Positions 1 through 6,551 of a DNA stretch of 6,767 nucleotides are shown here, piece after piece. Within the stretch, counting starts at the first letter, position 1, and each line of letters starts with the position of its first letter. Below the pieces are notes generated by a model that was not told where the DNA came from, did not search any database, and saw only the letters and a program-made list of their open reading frames with translations. Both the position numbers and the translations under genes were made by a program. This DNA comes from Pontimonas sp. (GTDB lineage: Bacteria > Actinomycetota > Actinomycetes > Actinomycetales > Microbacteriaceae): positions 1 to 6,767 of the forward strand of contig JAFMKX010000047.1 of the NCBI GenBank assembly GCA_017852615.1. The letters are read 5' to 3'.

Positions 1-432
1 CAGGGCAACGTCACTACGGCCTGGCAACGCAAGGCCGATAGCCCCAACAATCAGTGGCTGATTCAATCACGATCACGCGGGGTGTCTGCCAGTGCTTGGA
101 GCAGCAGCGCGACGTGGACTGGAGTACAGAACCTCGCGGTAGCGGGCACACACTCCCAACAGCCACAGCTGACGGTGGATAGAGCGGGGAACGTGACCGC
201 AGTGTGGCAGCGTCACAACGGAACCCATCGAATTGCTCAGTCCTCAGTCAGCGCTGATGCTGGAGCGACCTGGACGTCGGCAGTAAATATCTCCCTTGAT
301 GGTAGCGATGCGGATGACCCGCAATTAGCAGCCAGCCCAAATGGGGTGGTGGCTGCGGTGTGGGTTACCACGAGTGGCGGGGTAAGCACTATCCAAAGCT
401 CGATTTCTCAGGAGAACTACTCCTCGTCGACC
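1..432 (+). repeat. Trp-rich sialidase/BNR-like repeats, N-terminal part of the giant surface protein
   Basis: Three related units are visible, with the core G-[NV]-V-[TA]-x-[AV]-W. The core glycines lie at bases 4, 187 and 343, so the units are 61 and 52 residues apart. The second unit carries a textbook Asp-box (S-x-D-x-G-x-T-W) as SADAGATW at 250-273. The first unit has only a degenerate counterpart (SASAWSSSATW), and the third is cut off before that point by B-repeat R1. The pattern fits blades of a beta-propeller with further blades upstream of the window. No catalytic sialidase residues can be judged, so a non-enzymatic binding or structural role is equally possible. Confidence 0.6.
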
Positions 433-3400
433 GTAACTTTTGATGCCAATTCCGGCTCCGGTTCCCTGAGCGATCAGGTCGCCTCACTCGCGACCAATCT
501 GTCGTCGAATACTCTCACACGAGCTGGCTATACCTTTGCCGGTTGGAATACAGCCGCTGATGGCTCGGGAACTGCCTATGTTGATGGCGCGTCCTACGAC
601 TTCGCCAGTGACGTGACGCTATACGCGCAATGGTTTTACTACCCCAGCGGACCTCAACAAAATGTTCCTTCGTCCTCTGTTCTCGATGGTGGCTGGGAGC
701 TGTGTTGGTCTGGTCCTTATAACGGGTTTGCCAAGTTCTCCACTATTTTCGCCGCCTGCTCCGGTGACTACATCATGTACACCGGATGGGCAGGAGTGTC
801 GTCCTCACCGGAGACGATTCCCAGCACCTTGCCACTTCTCGCGGCAGCTCCGCGAGAAGACGTGTTCACGGCCACAGCAAGCGCACACATCTCGGATGCT
901 CGCGCGTCTAATGGATCAAAGTGGATTTTTGGGGACGATAGAGCCTCCGATGATGGGCGCCAAGCGGTCGGGTTTACAGACGTTCAAAGTGGAACACCTT
1001 GCTATTCAGGCACCTTGTCCATTTGCTGGCATTCGGCTCCGAACACACATTATTGGGGAGGCAGTGGAGCTGTCTCCTGGGCAGCAGAGGAACCCGGTTT
1101 GTCCCCAGGCTGGAGTTTGGGGGCAACCATTTACTTGGGGCAGTCTCCAAGCATGGGTACCGGCGCCAACTACACCCGTGCAATTTTCCAGTACGCGGCA
1201 CCTTCCTCGAACTCTGTCACCTTTGATGCCAACGCAGGAACGGGTTCTGCTCCTATTCAATATGGCTCAGGCTCGAAGTCTCTCAACCCGAATTTCTTTT
1301 CTCGTTCGGGGTTTGTCTTCTCAGGCTGGAACACTCAAGCTGGTGGTGGTGGAACCGCCTACGCTGCGGGGGCCACCTATGATTTTTCGGCAAACCTGAC
1401 GCTCTACGCGCAATGGTCTCCTGTGCGAACAGTGACATTCGATGCCAATGGTGGTTCTGGATCCATGCTTCCCGATGTTGACGTGGGGTCCGCCAGTCTT
1501 CCGGCCAACACTTTTACGCGGAATGGGTTCGTGTTCGCCGGTTGGAATGCTTCAGCTGACGGTGGGGGCGTCGGTTACGTCGATGCTGCAACCGGAGTGA
1601 ACGCTGACGTGACGCTCTACGCCCAGTGGAGCGCTGTCGTCGTAACCTTTGATGCCAACGGAGGAACTGGCGCGGTCGGGAGCTTTGCCTACGGTGAGCG
1701 CGCCTCGCCTCGCGCCCGAAACTGGTTTACTCGAAGTGGGTACCGTTTCTCCGGCTGGAATACCGCAGCGGATGGCACGGGAACTGCATATCACGAGTGG
1801 ATTGAGAACAATTTCTCGAGTGACATCACTCTGTACGCCCAGTGGGATACCCAAATTGATTGCTCCGTGTCGGGAAGTTTTATTGTTATTAATAACGTTG
1901 CCAGTGGCGGAGCTTGGCCTTACGGTAATTGCTCGGGCCATGCCGAAATACCCGAAGGGGTTACGGGAATCGCTGCTGATGCGTTCAACGCTGAAAATGG
2001 GAGCATGTCACTTACCTCGGTGGGGTTCCCCTCGACACTTACTTCGATCGGCCAGAAAGCTTTCAGGCGGGCCAGCCTCACCAGTGCGGTGACAATTCCC
2101 TCCACCGTTACCAGCATCGGCACAGAGACTTTCTGGGAGTCGACTGTTCCTGAAGTCCACTTCGCCGAAGGTAGCCCCATTACGCAGATTCCCGAGGGTT
2201 TTTTGCGCGAAGCACACTCGCTCACCGCTTTCACCTTCCCACCTGGTGTTACCAGCATTGCCGATCAGGCATTCGAAAACACCTACGTACTCCAGCGCAT
2301 CGAAATACCGGCTACCGTCCTGACAATCGGTGAGTCAGCATACGAGAATGCGGGAACCTCCACGTCGGCAACCTTGACCTTTGAGAAGCCTTCTAGCCTT
2401 ACCACCATTGGGTCTTTTGGCTTTGGAAGAATGCGTTCCATTGAAAGCGTGGAGATCCCAAATTCCGTGGTCACTATCGATTCATACGCATTTTTATTCA
2501 TGACAAGTCTCACGAGCCTCACTTTCGAGTCACCTTCGAGGGTCGAGACAATAGGAGGTGCGGCATTTTCGTTTCTTTACTCGCTTGAGACAATCTCTAT
2601 CCCGCCTTCCGTGAAGTACATGGGTGGTGCGATTGCGAGAATGAGCCAGCTGAGAGAGATTACTTTTGAAGATCCGACGCTCTTGGTCTCGGCGAACCCG
2701 GTTACGCAGGGACTCGTGTACCAGTACGCTCCCGCTGCCAACGGTCCTGTGACGGTCAATTACTGTGGCGACAACTCAAAGCTGGGACCTTTGGAGGCAG
2801 GCGTCACCATCCGTTGTGATCGCACCGTGAGCTTTGACTCCAACGGGGGAGTGGGTTCTCTTTCCTCGCAGACGAATTATGCCGCTAGCGCCCTGAGCTC
2901 AAACACCTTCACTAAGAGCGGTTTTCGCTTCATGGAATGGAACACCGCAGCCAACGGCTCAGGCACGTCCTATGCCGATGGTGGTTCCTATGGTTTTTCA
3001 GCCGATGTGACTCTCTACGCTCAATGGTTGGCACCCTATAGCGCGATATCTGGCGATGGATATGTGGATTGTGGGACCTCGGGAACCTTTACTATTGCGT
3101 CCAATACCGTGACAGGCAACTCTTCCTGTGTAGGCAGCGTTGCCGTTCCCCCGGGGGTGACAGCAATGGGTGCTAATTCATTCAAAAATGCCACAGGAAT
3201 CACCAGCGTTACTCTGCCCGCGGGCGTGACAACGATTGGAAGTTATGCCTTCCAGACGACGACCAGCATGGTCAGTATTAATATCCCCACCACAGTGACC
3301 TCCATTGGGGTGAGTGCTTTTTACAATGCCACGGCGTTGAGCTCGATTTCTTTGCCCGACAGCGTTACCACCCTGGGCAACGGGGCCTTTAGGCGAACTT

Positions 3401-5577
3401 TGGCTATGACGACTCTCACCTTGGGTACGGGAATCACCAGTATTCCGGTCAGTGCCTTCCAGGAATCCGGTGTGACGAGCGTGGTTATTCCCGACAGCGT
3501 GACAAGCGTTGGAGGCTCCGCCTTTTATAGGGCAAATGCGTTGGAGAGTGTTGTGATCGGGGAGGGGGTCACCCTTATCGACAGCATGGCCTTTATGGAT
3601 GCTTCTGCATTGCAGAGCGTGAGCTTCGGAACCCGGGTGGCGAGCATTGGGGTGAGCGCTTTTGCCAACACAGATATCGGTTCAGTGACCCTTCCCCAGA
3701 GCCTGACGACGATCGATAACAGTGCATTCTCCAACACTCCGCTTTCGAGTATCACGATTCCCAGCGAGGTGACTCGAATCGGTGATTCTGCCTTCACTGG
3801 CGCCACCAACATCACATCCCTTTCAATTCCTGATGGTGTCACCACCCTGGGCGCCTCCGCGTTTGCGGGGATGACGTCACTCACCAGCGTCCGCATTGGT
3901 TCCGGTGTGACCACTATTCCCAGCGACGCATTTCGCAATACCGGGTTGCGCACCATCACCATCCCGGCGGGAATTACGGCAATCAATTCGAACGCCTTCG
4001 CTGATCTGTCTCTGTTGTGGGTCGCCTTTGAGGCAAACGCTCCCGCCAGTGTCAGTGACACAAGTTTTGCTAATGCTCCTGCGGGTGCTCGAGCCATCGT
4101 CTCTCCTGTGGCCAGTGGATTTGGATTAAACGGTGCTTCGTGGAAGGGCTTGAGCGTTGATGTCCAAGCGACGGTGACGTTTGAGCGTAATGAGGGTATT
4201 GGAGCGATGCTTTCGCAGAGGTCAAGCTCCAGTGCGGCCTTGAGCAATTCCACTTTTGTTCGCCCGGGCTATCGCTTTGCCGGGTGGAACACCCAGGCCG
4301 ATGGCCAAGGAGCGAAATACCTCAACAAGGGGTTGTTCGAATTTAGCGCCAATGCCACCCTGTATGCCCAGTGGGTGCGCATTCCTGCTGCAGCGGCCGC
4401 GAATAACGCAGTAATCGCAGGTGTGGCCCCCCTGGCAGTGGTGGTGCGTCCCCAGGGAATCTTCACTCCCGTTGTCGCCTCAGCAGAGCGCAGGGCAACG
4501 CCTCAGAAGTTTTCTCGAACCCCTGGTCCACGTTCAGGGGCATCTGCTGTGGCGATGATTGATGGGGAAGAGGTGGTGGTGAGCGCGGAAAGCACCGGCC
4601 CGCGCAACGCCCGTTATTCCGCCGGCAAATTCACTCTCGACATTGGTGTTGCTCAATCTAATGGGAGCATCACCAATGAAGGTGGCGCACCGGCTCTGAA
4701 GGTCGCTCGCGGACAGGCTGCCGAAGTTAAGGGCGGCGGGTTGCGTCCGCAGTCACTCCTGCAAGTATTCCTGCCTTCCTCGGACGGGTCTTTCCTCGAA
4801 TTACCTTCGGTCACGGTCGCGGAGGATGGATCGTTTGTCGGGACACTCACAGTAGGGATGGGGGCGCGTGAGAAGCCCCTGCCGATTGGCAAAAGGTTCC
4901 TGCAAATGGTCGGAATTGATGAAGATGGCAACGATACGGTGCTAGACGTCCCGATTACGGTCGCACAACCATTACCCGCTCCTGAAGTGAATCGCCTCAG
5001 CGGAGTGCGACCAGCCTTGGTGCCGGGTCAGTTGGTGGCCTTGAACGCGGGAGCACCGGAAGTAGTCGAATTATCCACCGCTCCCGGGGCTGCTTTAGTC
5101 AGTGGAGAAGGGTGGGCCTTTGGAGTGACGGGTGGTGCTCAGAGCGAAGACTCTGAGGCATTAGCGTTCTCTCGCGATGCGCCAGTCACCTTCAGTGGTG
5201 AAGGTTTCATGCCGGGAACGAGAGCGGATGTCTGGCTCTTCTCAGACCCCATCTTGCTGGGGACAGTCAATATTGCTGATGATGGCACCTTCGTGGCTGA
5301 TTTCGCGGTGGACAGTAATTTTGTGCCGACAGGAGATCACACACTTCAAATACAAGGTGTCGGTGACGATGGATACGTGCGGGCGGCAAGCTTGGGTGTG
5401 GTGGTAGATGATCTCGCGGCAACTCCTGTGGCCGCCGTGCCCCAGAGCCCTCTGGACTGGATTCCCCTGACCTTGATGCTGACTTCTGTGGGAGGGCTCG
5501 CAGTGTTAGTGGGTGTTGCCCTAGCGGTGCGCAGACGAGGCGCTCCTCGCCCTGTGCGAGTGCCAGCGCTGGGATAA
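1..5577 (+). CDS. Giant modular cell-surface protein, 5'-truncated (InlB B-repeats, BspA-type LRRs, Ig-like modules, C-terminal membrane anchor)
   Basis: The frame is open from base 1 (first residues QGNVTTAWQR) to TAA at 5575-5577, giving 1858 residues. The N-terminus, including any signal peptide, lies upstream. The GTG at 82 is an internal valine within a repeat, not a credible start. Domain order in window residue numbers: Trp-rich BNR-like repeats 1-144; B-repeat R1 145-211; aromatic/Cys domain 212-405; B-repeats R2-R4 406-615; Cys cap and LRR array 1 616-942; R5 943-1009; Cys cap and LRR array 2 1010-1391; R6 1392-1458; linker and two Ig-like modules 1459-1804; membrane helix about 1821-1843 followed by RRR and a short basic tail. 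There is no LPXTG, so anchoring is probably by the helix rather than by sortase. B-repeats and BspA-type LRRs are known from secreted bacterial proteins, many of them adhesins. An adhesin or stalk role is inference; the ligand is unknown. Confidence 0.93.
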   Translation, partial: QGNVTTAWQRKADSPNNQWLIQSRSRGVSASAWSSSATWTGVQNLAVAGTHSQQPQLTVDRAGNVTAVWQRHNGTHRIAQSSVSADAGATWTSAVNISLDGSDADDPQLAASPNGVVAAVWVTTSGGVSTIQSSISQENYSSSTVTFDANSGSGSLSDQVASLATNLSSNTLTRAGYTFAGWNTAADGSGTAYVDGASYDFASDVTLYAQWFYYPSGPQQNVPSSSVLDGGWELCWSGPYNGFAKFSTIFAACSGDYIMYTGWAGVSSSPETIPSTLPLLAAAPREDVFTATASAHISDARASNGSKWIFGDDRASDDGRQAVGFTDVQSGTPCYSGTLSICWHSAPNTHYWGGSGAVSWAAEEPGLSPGWSLGATIYLGQSPSMGTGANYTRAIFQYAAPSSNSVTFDANAGTGSAPIQYGSGSKSLNPNFFSRSGFVFSGWNTQAGGGGTAYAAGATYDFSANLTLYAQWSPVRTVTFDANGGSGSMLPDVDVGSASLPANTFTRNGFVFAGWNASADGGGVGYVDAATGVNADVTLYAQWSAVVVTFDANGGTGAVGSFAYGERASPRARNWFTRSGYRFSGWNTAADGTGTAYHEWIENNFSSDITLYAQWDTQIDCSVSGSFIVINNVASGGAWPYGNCSGHAEIPEGVTGIAADAFNAENGSMSLTSVGFPSTLTSIGQKAFRRASLTSAVTIPSTVTSIGTETFWESTVPEVHFAEGSPITQIPEGFLREAHSLTAFTFPPGVTSIADQAFENTYVLQRIEIPATVLTIGESAYENAGTSTSATLTFEKPSSLTTIGSFGFGRMRSIESVEIPNSVVTIDSYAFLFMTSLTSLTFESPSRVETIGGAAFSFLYSLETISIPPSVKYMGGAIARMSQLREITFEDPTLLVSANPVTQGLVYQYAPAANGPVTVNYCGDNSKLGPLEAGVTIRCDRTVSFDSNGGVGSLSSQTNYAASALSSNTFTKSGFRFMEWNTAANGSGTSYADGGSYGFSADVTLYAQWLAPYSAISGDGYVDCGTSGTFTIASNTVTGNSSCVGSVAVPPGVTAMGANSFKNATGITSVTLPAGVTTIGSYAFQTTTSMVSINIPTTVTSIGVSAFYNATALSSISLPDSVTTLGNGAFRRTLAMTTLTLGTGITSIPVSAFQESGVTSVVIPDSVTSVGGSAFYRANALESVVIGEGVTLIDSMAFMDASALQSVSFGTRVASIGVSAFANTDIGSVTLPQSLTTIDNSAFSNTPLSSITIPSEVTRIGDSAFTGATNITSLSIPDGVTTLGASAFAGMTSLTSVRIGSGVTTIPSDAFRNTGLRTITIPAGITAINSNAFADLSLLWVAFEANAPASVSDTSFANAPAGARAIVSPVASGFGLNGASWKGLSVDVQATVTFERNEGIGAMLSQRSSSSAALSNSTFVRPGYRFAGWNTQADGQGAKYLNKGLFEFSANATLYAQWVRIPAAAAANNAVIAGVAPLAVVVRPQGIFTPVVASAERRATPQKFSRTPGPRSGASAVAMIDGEEVVVSAESTGPRNARYSAGKFTLDIGVAQSNGSITNEGGAPALKVARGQAAEVKGGGLRPQSLLQVFLPSSDGSFLELPSVTVAEDGSFVGTLTVGMGAREKPLPIGKRFLQMVGIDEDGNDTVLDVPITVAQPLPAPEVNRLSGVRPALVPGQLVALNAGAPEVVELSTAPGAALVSGEGWAFGVTGGAQSEDSEALAFSRDAPVTFSGEGFMPGTRADVWLFSDPILLGTVNIADDGTFVADFAVDSNFVPTGDHTLQIQGVGDDGYVRAASLGVVVDDLAATPVAAVPQSPLDWIPLTLMLTSVGGLAVLVGVALAVRRRGAPRPVRVPALG
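433..633 (+). repeat. InlB B-repeat R1 (Listeria-Bacteroides type), 67 aa
   Basis: It begins VTFDANSGSGS, has the central signature GYTFAGWNTAADGSGTAY and ends DVTLYAQW, the classic consensus of this family of small beta-rich modules. It stands alone between the propeller-like region and the aromatic domain, so it probably acts as a spacer. Its DNA sequence differs from the other copies at many synonymous positions. Confidence 0.93.
634..1215 (+). other. Aromatic, four-cysteine domain of unknown function inside the giant surface protein
   Basis: These 194 residues interrupt the B-repeat series and resemble neither B-repeats nor LRRs. Visible landmarks are GGWELCWSGPYNG, then AACSGDYIMYTGW, then LLAAAPREDVF, a W-x-F segment (SKWIFGDD), GTPCYSG, SICWHS, and a closing YTRAIFQYA. 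Cysteine codons are at 703, 757, 1000 and 1024, enough for two disulfides in a secreted protein. From memory, a domain with the order W..C.S..Y / C.G.YIM / LLAAA.R.DV / W.[FY] / C...SWH / GG...G / IF occurs in other bacterial surface proteins. I cannot name a family for it or confirm this without a profile search. The aromatic content suggests ligand or glycan binding, which is speculation. Confidence 0.65.
1216..1845 (+). repeat. Three tandem InlB B-repeats R2-R4
   Basis: R2 is 1216-1416 (67 aa), R3 is 1432-1629 (66 aa) and R4 is 1642-1845 (68 aa), separated by linkers of only five and four residues. Each begins VTFDAN[AG]G, has [FY]xF[AS]GWN in the middle and ends in TLYAQW. R3 is the most divergent in its second half, where ATGVNADVTLYAQW has lost the usual [SA]Y[DG]F segment. 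A tight tandem of this kind probably forms a stiff rod between the aromatic domain and LRR array 1. Confidence 0.93.
1846..2826 (+). repeat. Cys cap plus BspA-type leucine-rich repeat array 1
   Basis: A short cap (DCSVSGSF followed by NCSGHAEIPEGV, cysteine codons at 1861 and 1930) leads into about ten LRR units spanning roughly 1942-2676. Units run 23-27 residues with the pattern T-x-I-x-x-x-A-F ... L-x-x-[IV]-x-[IF]-P-x-x-V, for example TSIADQAF and ETIGGAAF. This is the LRR_5/BspA (Treponema-type) class. Several units are irregular (FAEGSPI, FEKPSSL, FESPSRV replace the usual IPxxV), which suggests older divergence than in array 2. The array ends with a Cys pair (codons 2764 and 2815) not present after array 2. 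BspA-type LRRs commonly mediate protein-protein or host and cell binding; the partner here is unknown. Confidence 0.88.
2827..3027 (+). repeat. InlB B-repeat R5, 67 aa
   Basis: It begins VSFDSNGGVGSLSS, has FRFMEWNTAANGSGTSY in the middle and ends SADVTLYAQW. Methionine-glutamate replaces the usual AG of the GWN signature. It separates the two LRR arrays and resembles R1 in its first half (SLSSQ versus SLSDQ, and SSNTFTKSG versus SSNTLTRAG). Confidence 0.92.
3028..4173 (+). repeat. Cys cap plus BspA-type leucine-rich repeat array 2
   Basis: The cap (VDCGTSGTFTI, then SSCVGSVAVPPGV, cysteine codons at 3070 and 3127) matches the cap of array 1. About thirteen units follow from roughly 3139 to 4053, most of them 22-23 residues and highly regular: T-[ST]-[IVL]-x-x-x-A-F-x-x-[AT]-x-[AL]-x-S-[IV]-x-[IL]-P-x-x-V. 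The array closes with an ASVSDTSFANAP segment and GASWKGLSV, a typical end for BspA-like arrays. The greater regularity and constant unit length suggest more recent expansion, or stronger constraint, than in array 1. It is predicted to form an extended solenoid exposed outside the cell. Confidence 0.9.
4174..4374 (+). repeat. InlB B-repeat R6, 67 aa, divergent start
   Basis: It begins VTFERNEGIGAM instead of VTFDANGG, keeps GYRFAGWNTQADGQGAKY, and ends NATLYAQW. The loss of the Asp and of the Gly-Gly pair makes it the most divergent N-terminal half of the six copies. It is the last B-repeat before the C-terminal linker and the Ig-like modules. Confidence 0.9.
4375..5412 (+). other. C-terminal linker with two related Ig-like modules
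   Basis: An Ala-rich, then basic and Pro-containing linker (about 4375-4540) is followed by a segment AMIDGEEVVVSAES...YSAGKFTLDI and two modules of the same design. Module A is about 4693-4971 and module B about 5158-5412. Both show G-x-G-[LF]-x-P-x-[ST] followed by a hydrophobic strand and S, then [EDI]-x-DG-[ST]-F, then P-[IT]-G-x-[HR]-x-L-Q-[MI]-x-G-[IV]-x-[ED]-DG. The conserved spacing indicates a tandem duplication of an Ig-like beta-sandwich next to the membrane. I recall similar modules in surface proteins of high-GC Gram-positives. They probably serve as a wall-spanning stalk. Confidence 0.7.
5461..5529 (+). other. C-terminal transmembrane anchor of the giant surface protein
   Basis: About 23 uninterrupted nonpolar or small residues (IPLTLMLTSVGG...VALAV) are followed directly by RRRGAPRPVRVPALG and the stop. 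This is a stop-transfer helix with a cytoplasmic basic tail. No LPXTG or similar sortase motif precedes it, which argues for direct membrane anchoring. Confidence 0.85.
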
Positions 5578-5625
5578 AACCCGACCCCTGGTTGCGCAGG
5601 TGAGGGCGAGTCGCACACCATCAGG

Positions 5626-5631
5626 CATAAT
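5626..5631 (+). promoter_or_regulatory. Candidate -10 element (CATAAT) for leaderless expression of the nitroreductase gene
   Basis: CATAAT lies in the gap after the surface-protein stop and is followed by seven bases and then GTG at 5639, the spacing expected if transcription starts at the start codon. No convincing -35 is present at 17 bases (AGGGCG at that position). No Shine-Dalgarno precedes any of the possible starts. The rest of the 5578-5638 gap holds only a weak CCTG/CAGG hairpin (5587-5600) without a T run. Confidence 0.35.
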
Positions 5632-5638
5632 CGGCTGT

Positions 5639-6478
5639 GTGGTGCATCTGATGTGGGAATCTCTTCTCGATGCTCTGCGCCGCTGGCGGTACTTCGCTCC
5701 ACGCTCGGCGCCCCGCACTAAAGCCCAGGCCCAGGCCGCTCTTCAGAAAGACGTGCACCTGATAGAGCGCGCGTTATCTTTGCCCACGCCTCGGAGACCC
5801 TTTGGCGATCAGGTGGCTCAACGGATAGAGCTGGTGATGGCGAGATGGGCGCAGAGCTTAGATCCTGGGCTACTGGAGCAGGCAGCTCAGGCCTTGCGCG
5901 ATCGCACACAATGGAATGAGTCCGGGGTGAGGCCCTCCGCGCAGCGCAGAGTGGCGGAGAATGAGTCCGAGAACCTGCTGGTCAACAGGCGCTCGACACG
6001 ATCCTTTCTGGCAAGCCCGGTGCCTTTAGATGCGGACCTGGAGAAAATTCTGGCGATCGCGTCGCAGGCGCCGAGTGTTTCCAATACTCAGTCCTGGCGG
6101 GTTCGGACCTATCGCGACCCAGCGCGCCAGGAAGAACTGCTTGCTCTTCAAGATGGGCATTCGGGAATCTCTCCGATTCCCCTGTTGCTCTTGGTCACCG
6201 TCGATATTCGCTCCTTTTCTGGGGCGAATGAGCGCAATCAAATGTGGATCGACGGCGGAATCTTTGTGCAGCAGCTGCTCTTAGCAATCGAGGCTACCGG
6301 GTGGTCCAGCTGTCCTATGAATTTCTCGGCGACTAATTCCCAGGCTGCACGCTTGAGGAAAATTGCCGGAATACCGGGCTATGAAGAAGTGGTGTGTTTT
6401 GTGGCGATGGGCCGCGCGGATGCGCACCAGCCAGCGTCATCTCTCAGGCGTGGTGTGGAGTTTCTGCGAGGAAACTAA
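5639..6478 (+). CDS. Nitroreductase-family flavoprotein with N-terminal extension, polysaccharide-locus subtype
   Basis: This is a predicted FMN-dependent oxidoreductase of the nitroreductase fold, 279 residues from the chosen GTG. The N-terminal ~100 residues are an extension with the conserved-looking segment HLIERALSLPTPRRPFG (residues 40-56). The catalytic domain then shows RRSTRSF (117-123, FMN phosphate region), APSVSNTQSW (144-153), WIDGGIFVQQLLLA (203-216), SSCPMNF (Cys225) and a closing FVAMG ending at residue 258. From memory, nitroreductases with an HxIEKGLSxPxPRxGFG-like extension and a (G)xCxxN(W/F)S motif often sit in exopolysaccharide loci; their reaction is not established as far as I know. 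The start is uncertain: GTG 5600, 5639 or 5642 and ATG 5651 are in frame and none has a Shine-Dalgarno. I chose 5639 for its distance from CATAAT. The substrate cannot be inferred. The protein is probably cytoplasmic, with no signal peptide. Confidence 0.88.
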   Translation: MVHLMWESLLDALRRWRYFAPRSAPRTKAQAQAALQKDVHLIERALSLPTPRRPFGDQVAQRIELVMARWAQSLDPGLLEQAAQALRDRTQWNESGVRPSAQRRVAENESENLLVNRRSTRSFLASPVPLDADLEKILAIASQAPSVSNTQSWRVRTYRDPARQEELLALQDGHSGISPIPLLLLVTVDIRSFSGANERNQMWIDGGIFVQQLLLAIEATGWSSCPMNFSATNSQAARLRKIAGIPGYEEVVCFVAMGRADAHQPASSLRRGVEFLRGN

Positions 6479-6539
6479 GCTTGGCCGGTTGTGCTGGTGG
6501 CCGCATGAGGGGGAGAATGGAGCTCCTATCCCCGTGCGC

Positions 6540-6546
6540 AAGGAGG
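6540..6546 (+). promoter_or_regulatory. Strong Shine-Dalgarno (AAGGAGG) for the 47-aa protein
   Basis: This is a perfect match to the anti-Shine-Dalgarno complement, five bases before GTG at 6552. It fixes the start of the small gene and favours it over the in-frame GTG at 6534, which has only a distant GGAG. A possible but weak promoter lies upstream (TTGTGC 6489-6494, 18 bases, GAGAAT 6513-6518). Confidence 0.75.
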
Positions 6547-6551
6547 CCACC

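Noticed and set aside
82..84. GTG as the true start of the giant protein
   Set aside because: The frame is open to base 1 and upstream codons encode another copy of the GNVTxxW repeat. The GTG has no Shine-Dalgarno, and a start there would leave a secreted protein without a signal peptide.
662..1399. Long + strand open frame of 245 codons inside the surface-protein gene
   Set aside because: It overlaps the 634-1215 domain and B-repeat R2 in another frame. Its translation is low-complexity with no recognisable motif, and the main frame has clear family signatures on both sides.
3525..4253. Minus-strand open frame of 242 codons across LRR array 2
   Set aside because: It is the antisense of the LRR repeats. 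The repeated codon pattern lacks stops on the opposite strand, so the open frame follows from the repeat itself, and the product resembles no known protein.
5587..5600. CCTG/CAGG hairpin after the surface-protein stop as an intrinsic terminator
   Set aside because: The stem has only four base pairs and no T run follows.
6479..6551. GGCC...GGCC hairpin (6483-6502) as a regulatory element ahead of the small gene
   Set aside because: GGCC is self-complementary, so such pairs are common by chance at this GC content, and the stem does not extend.
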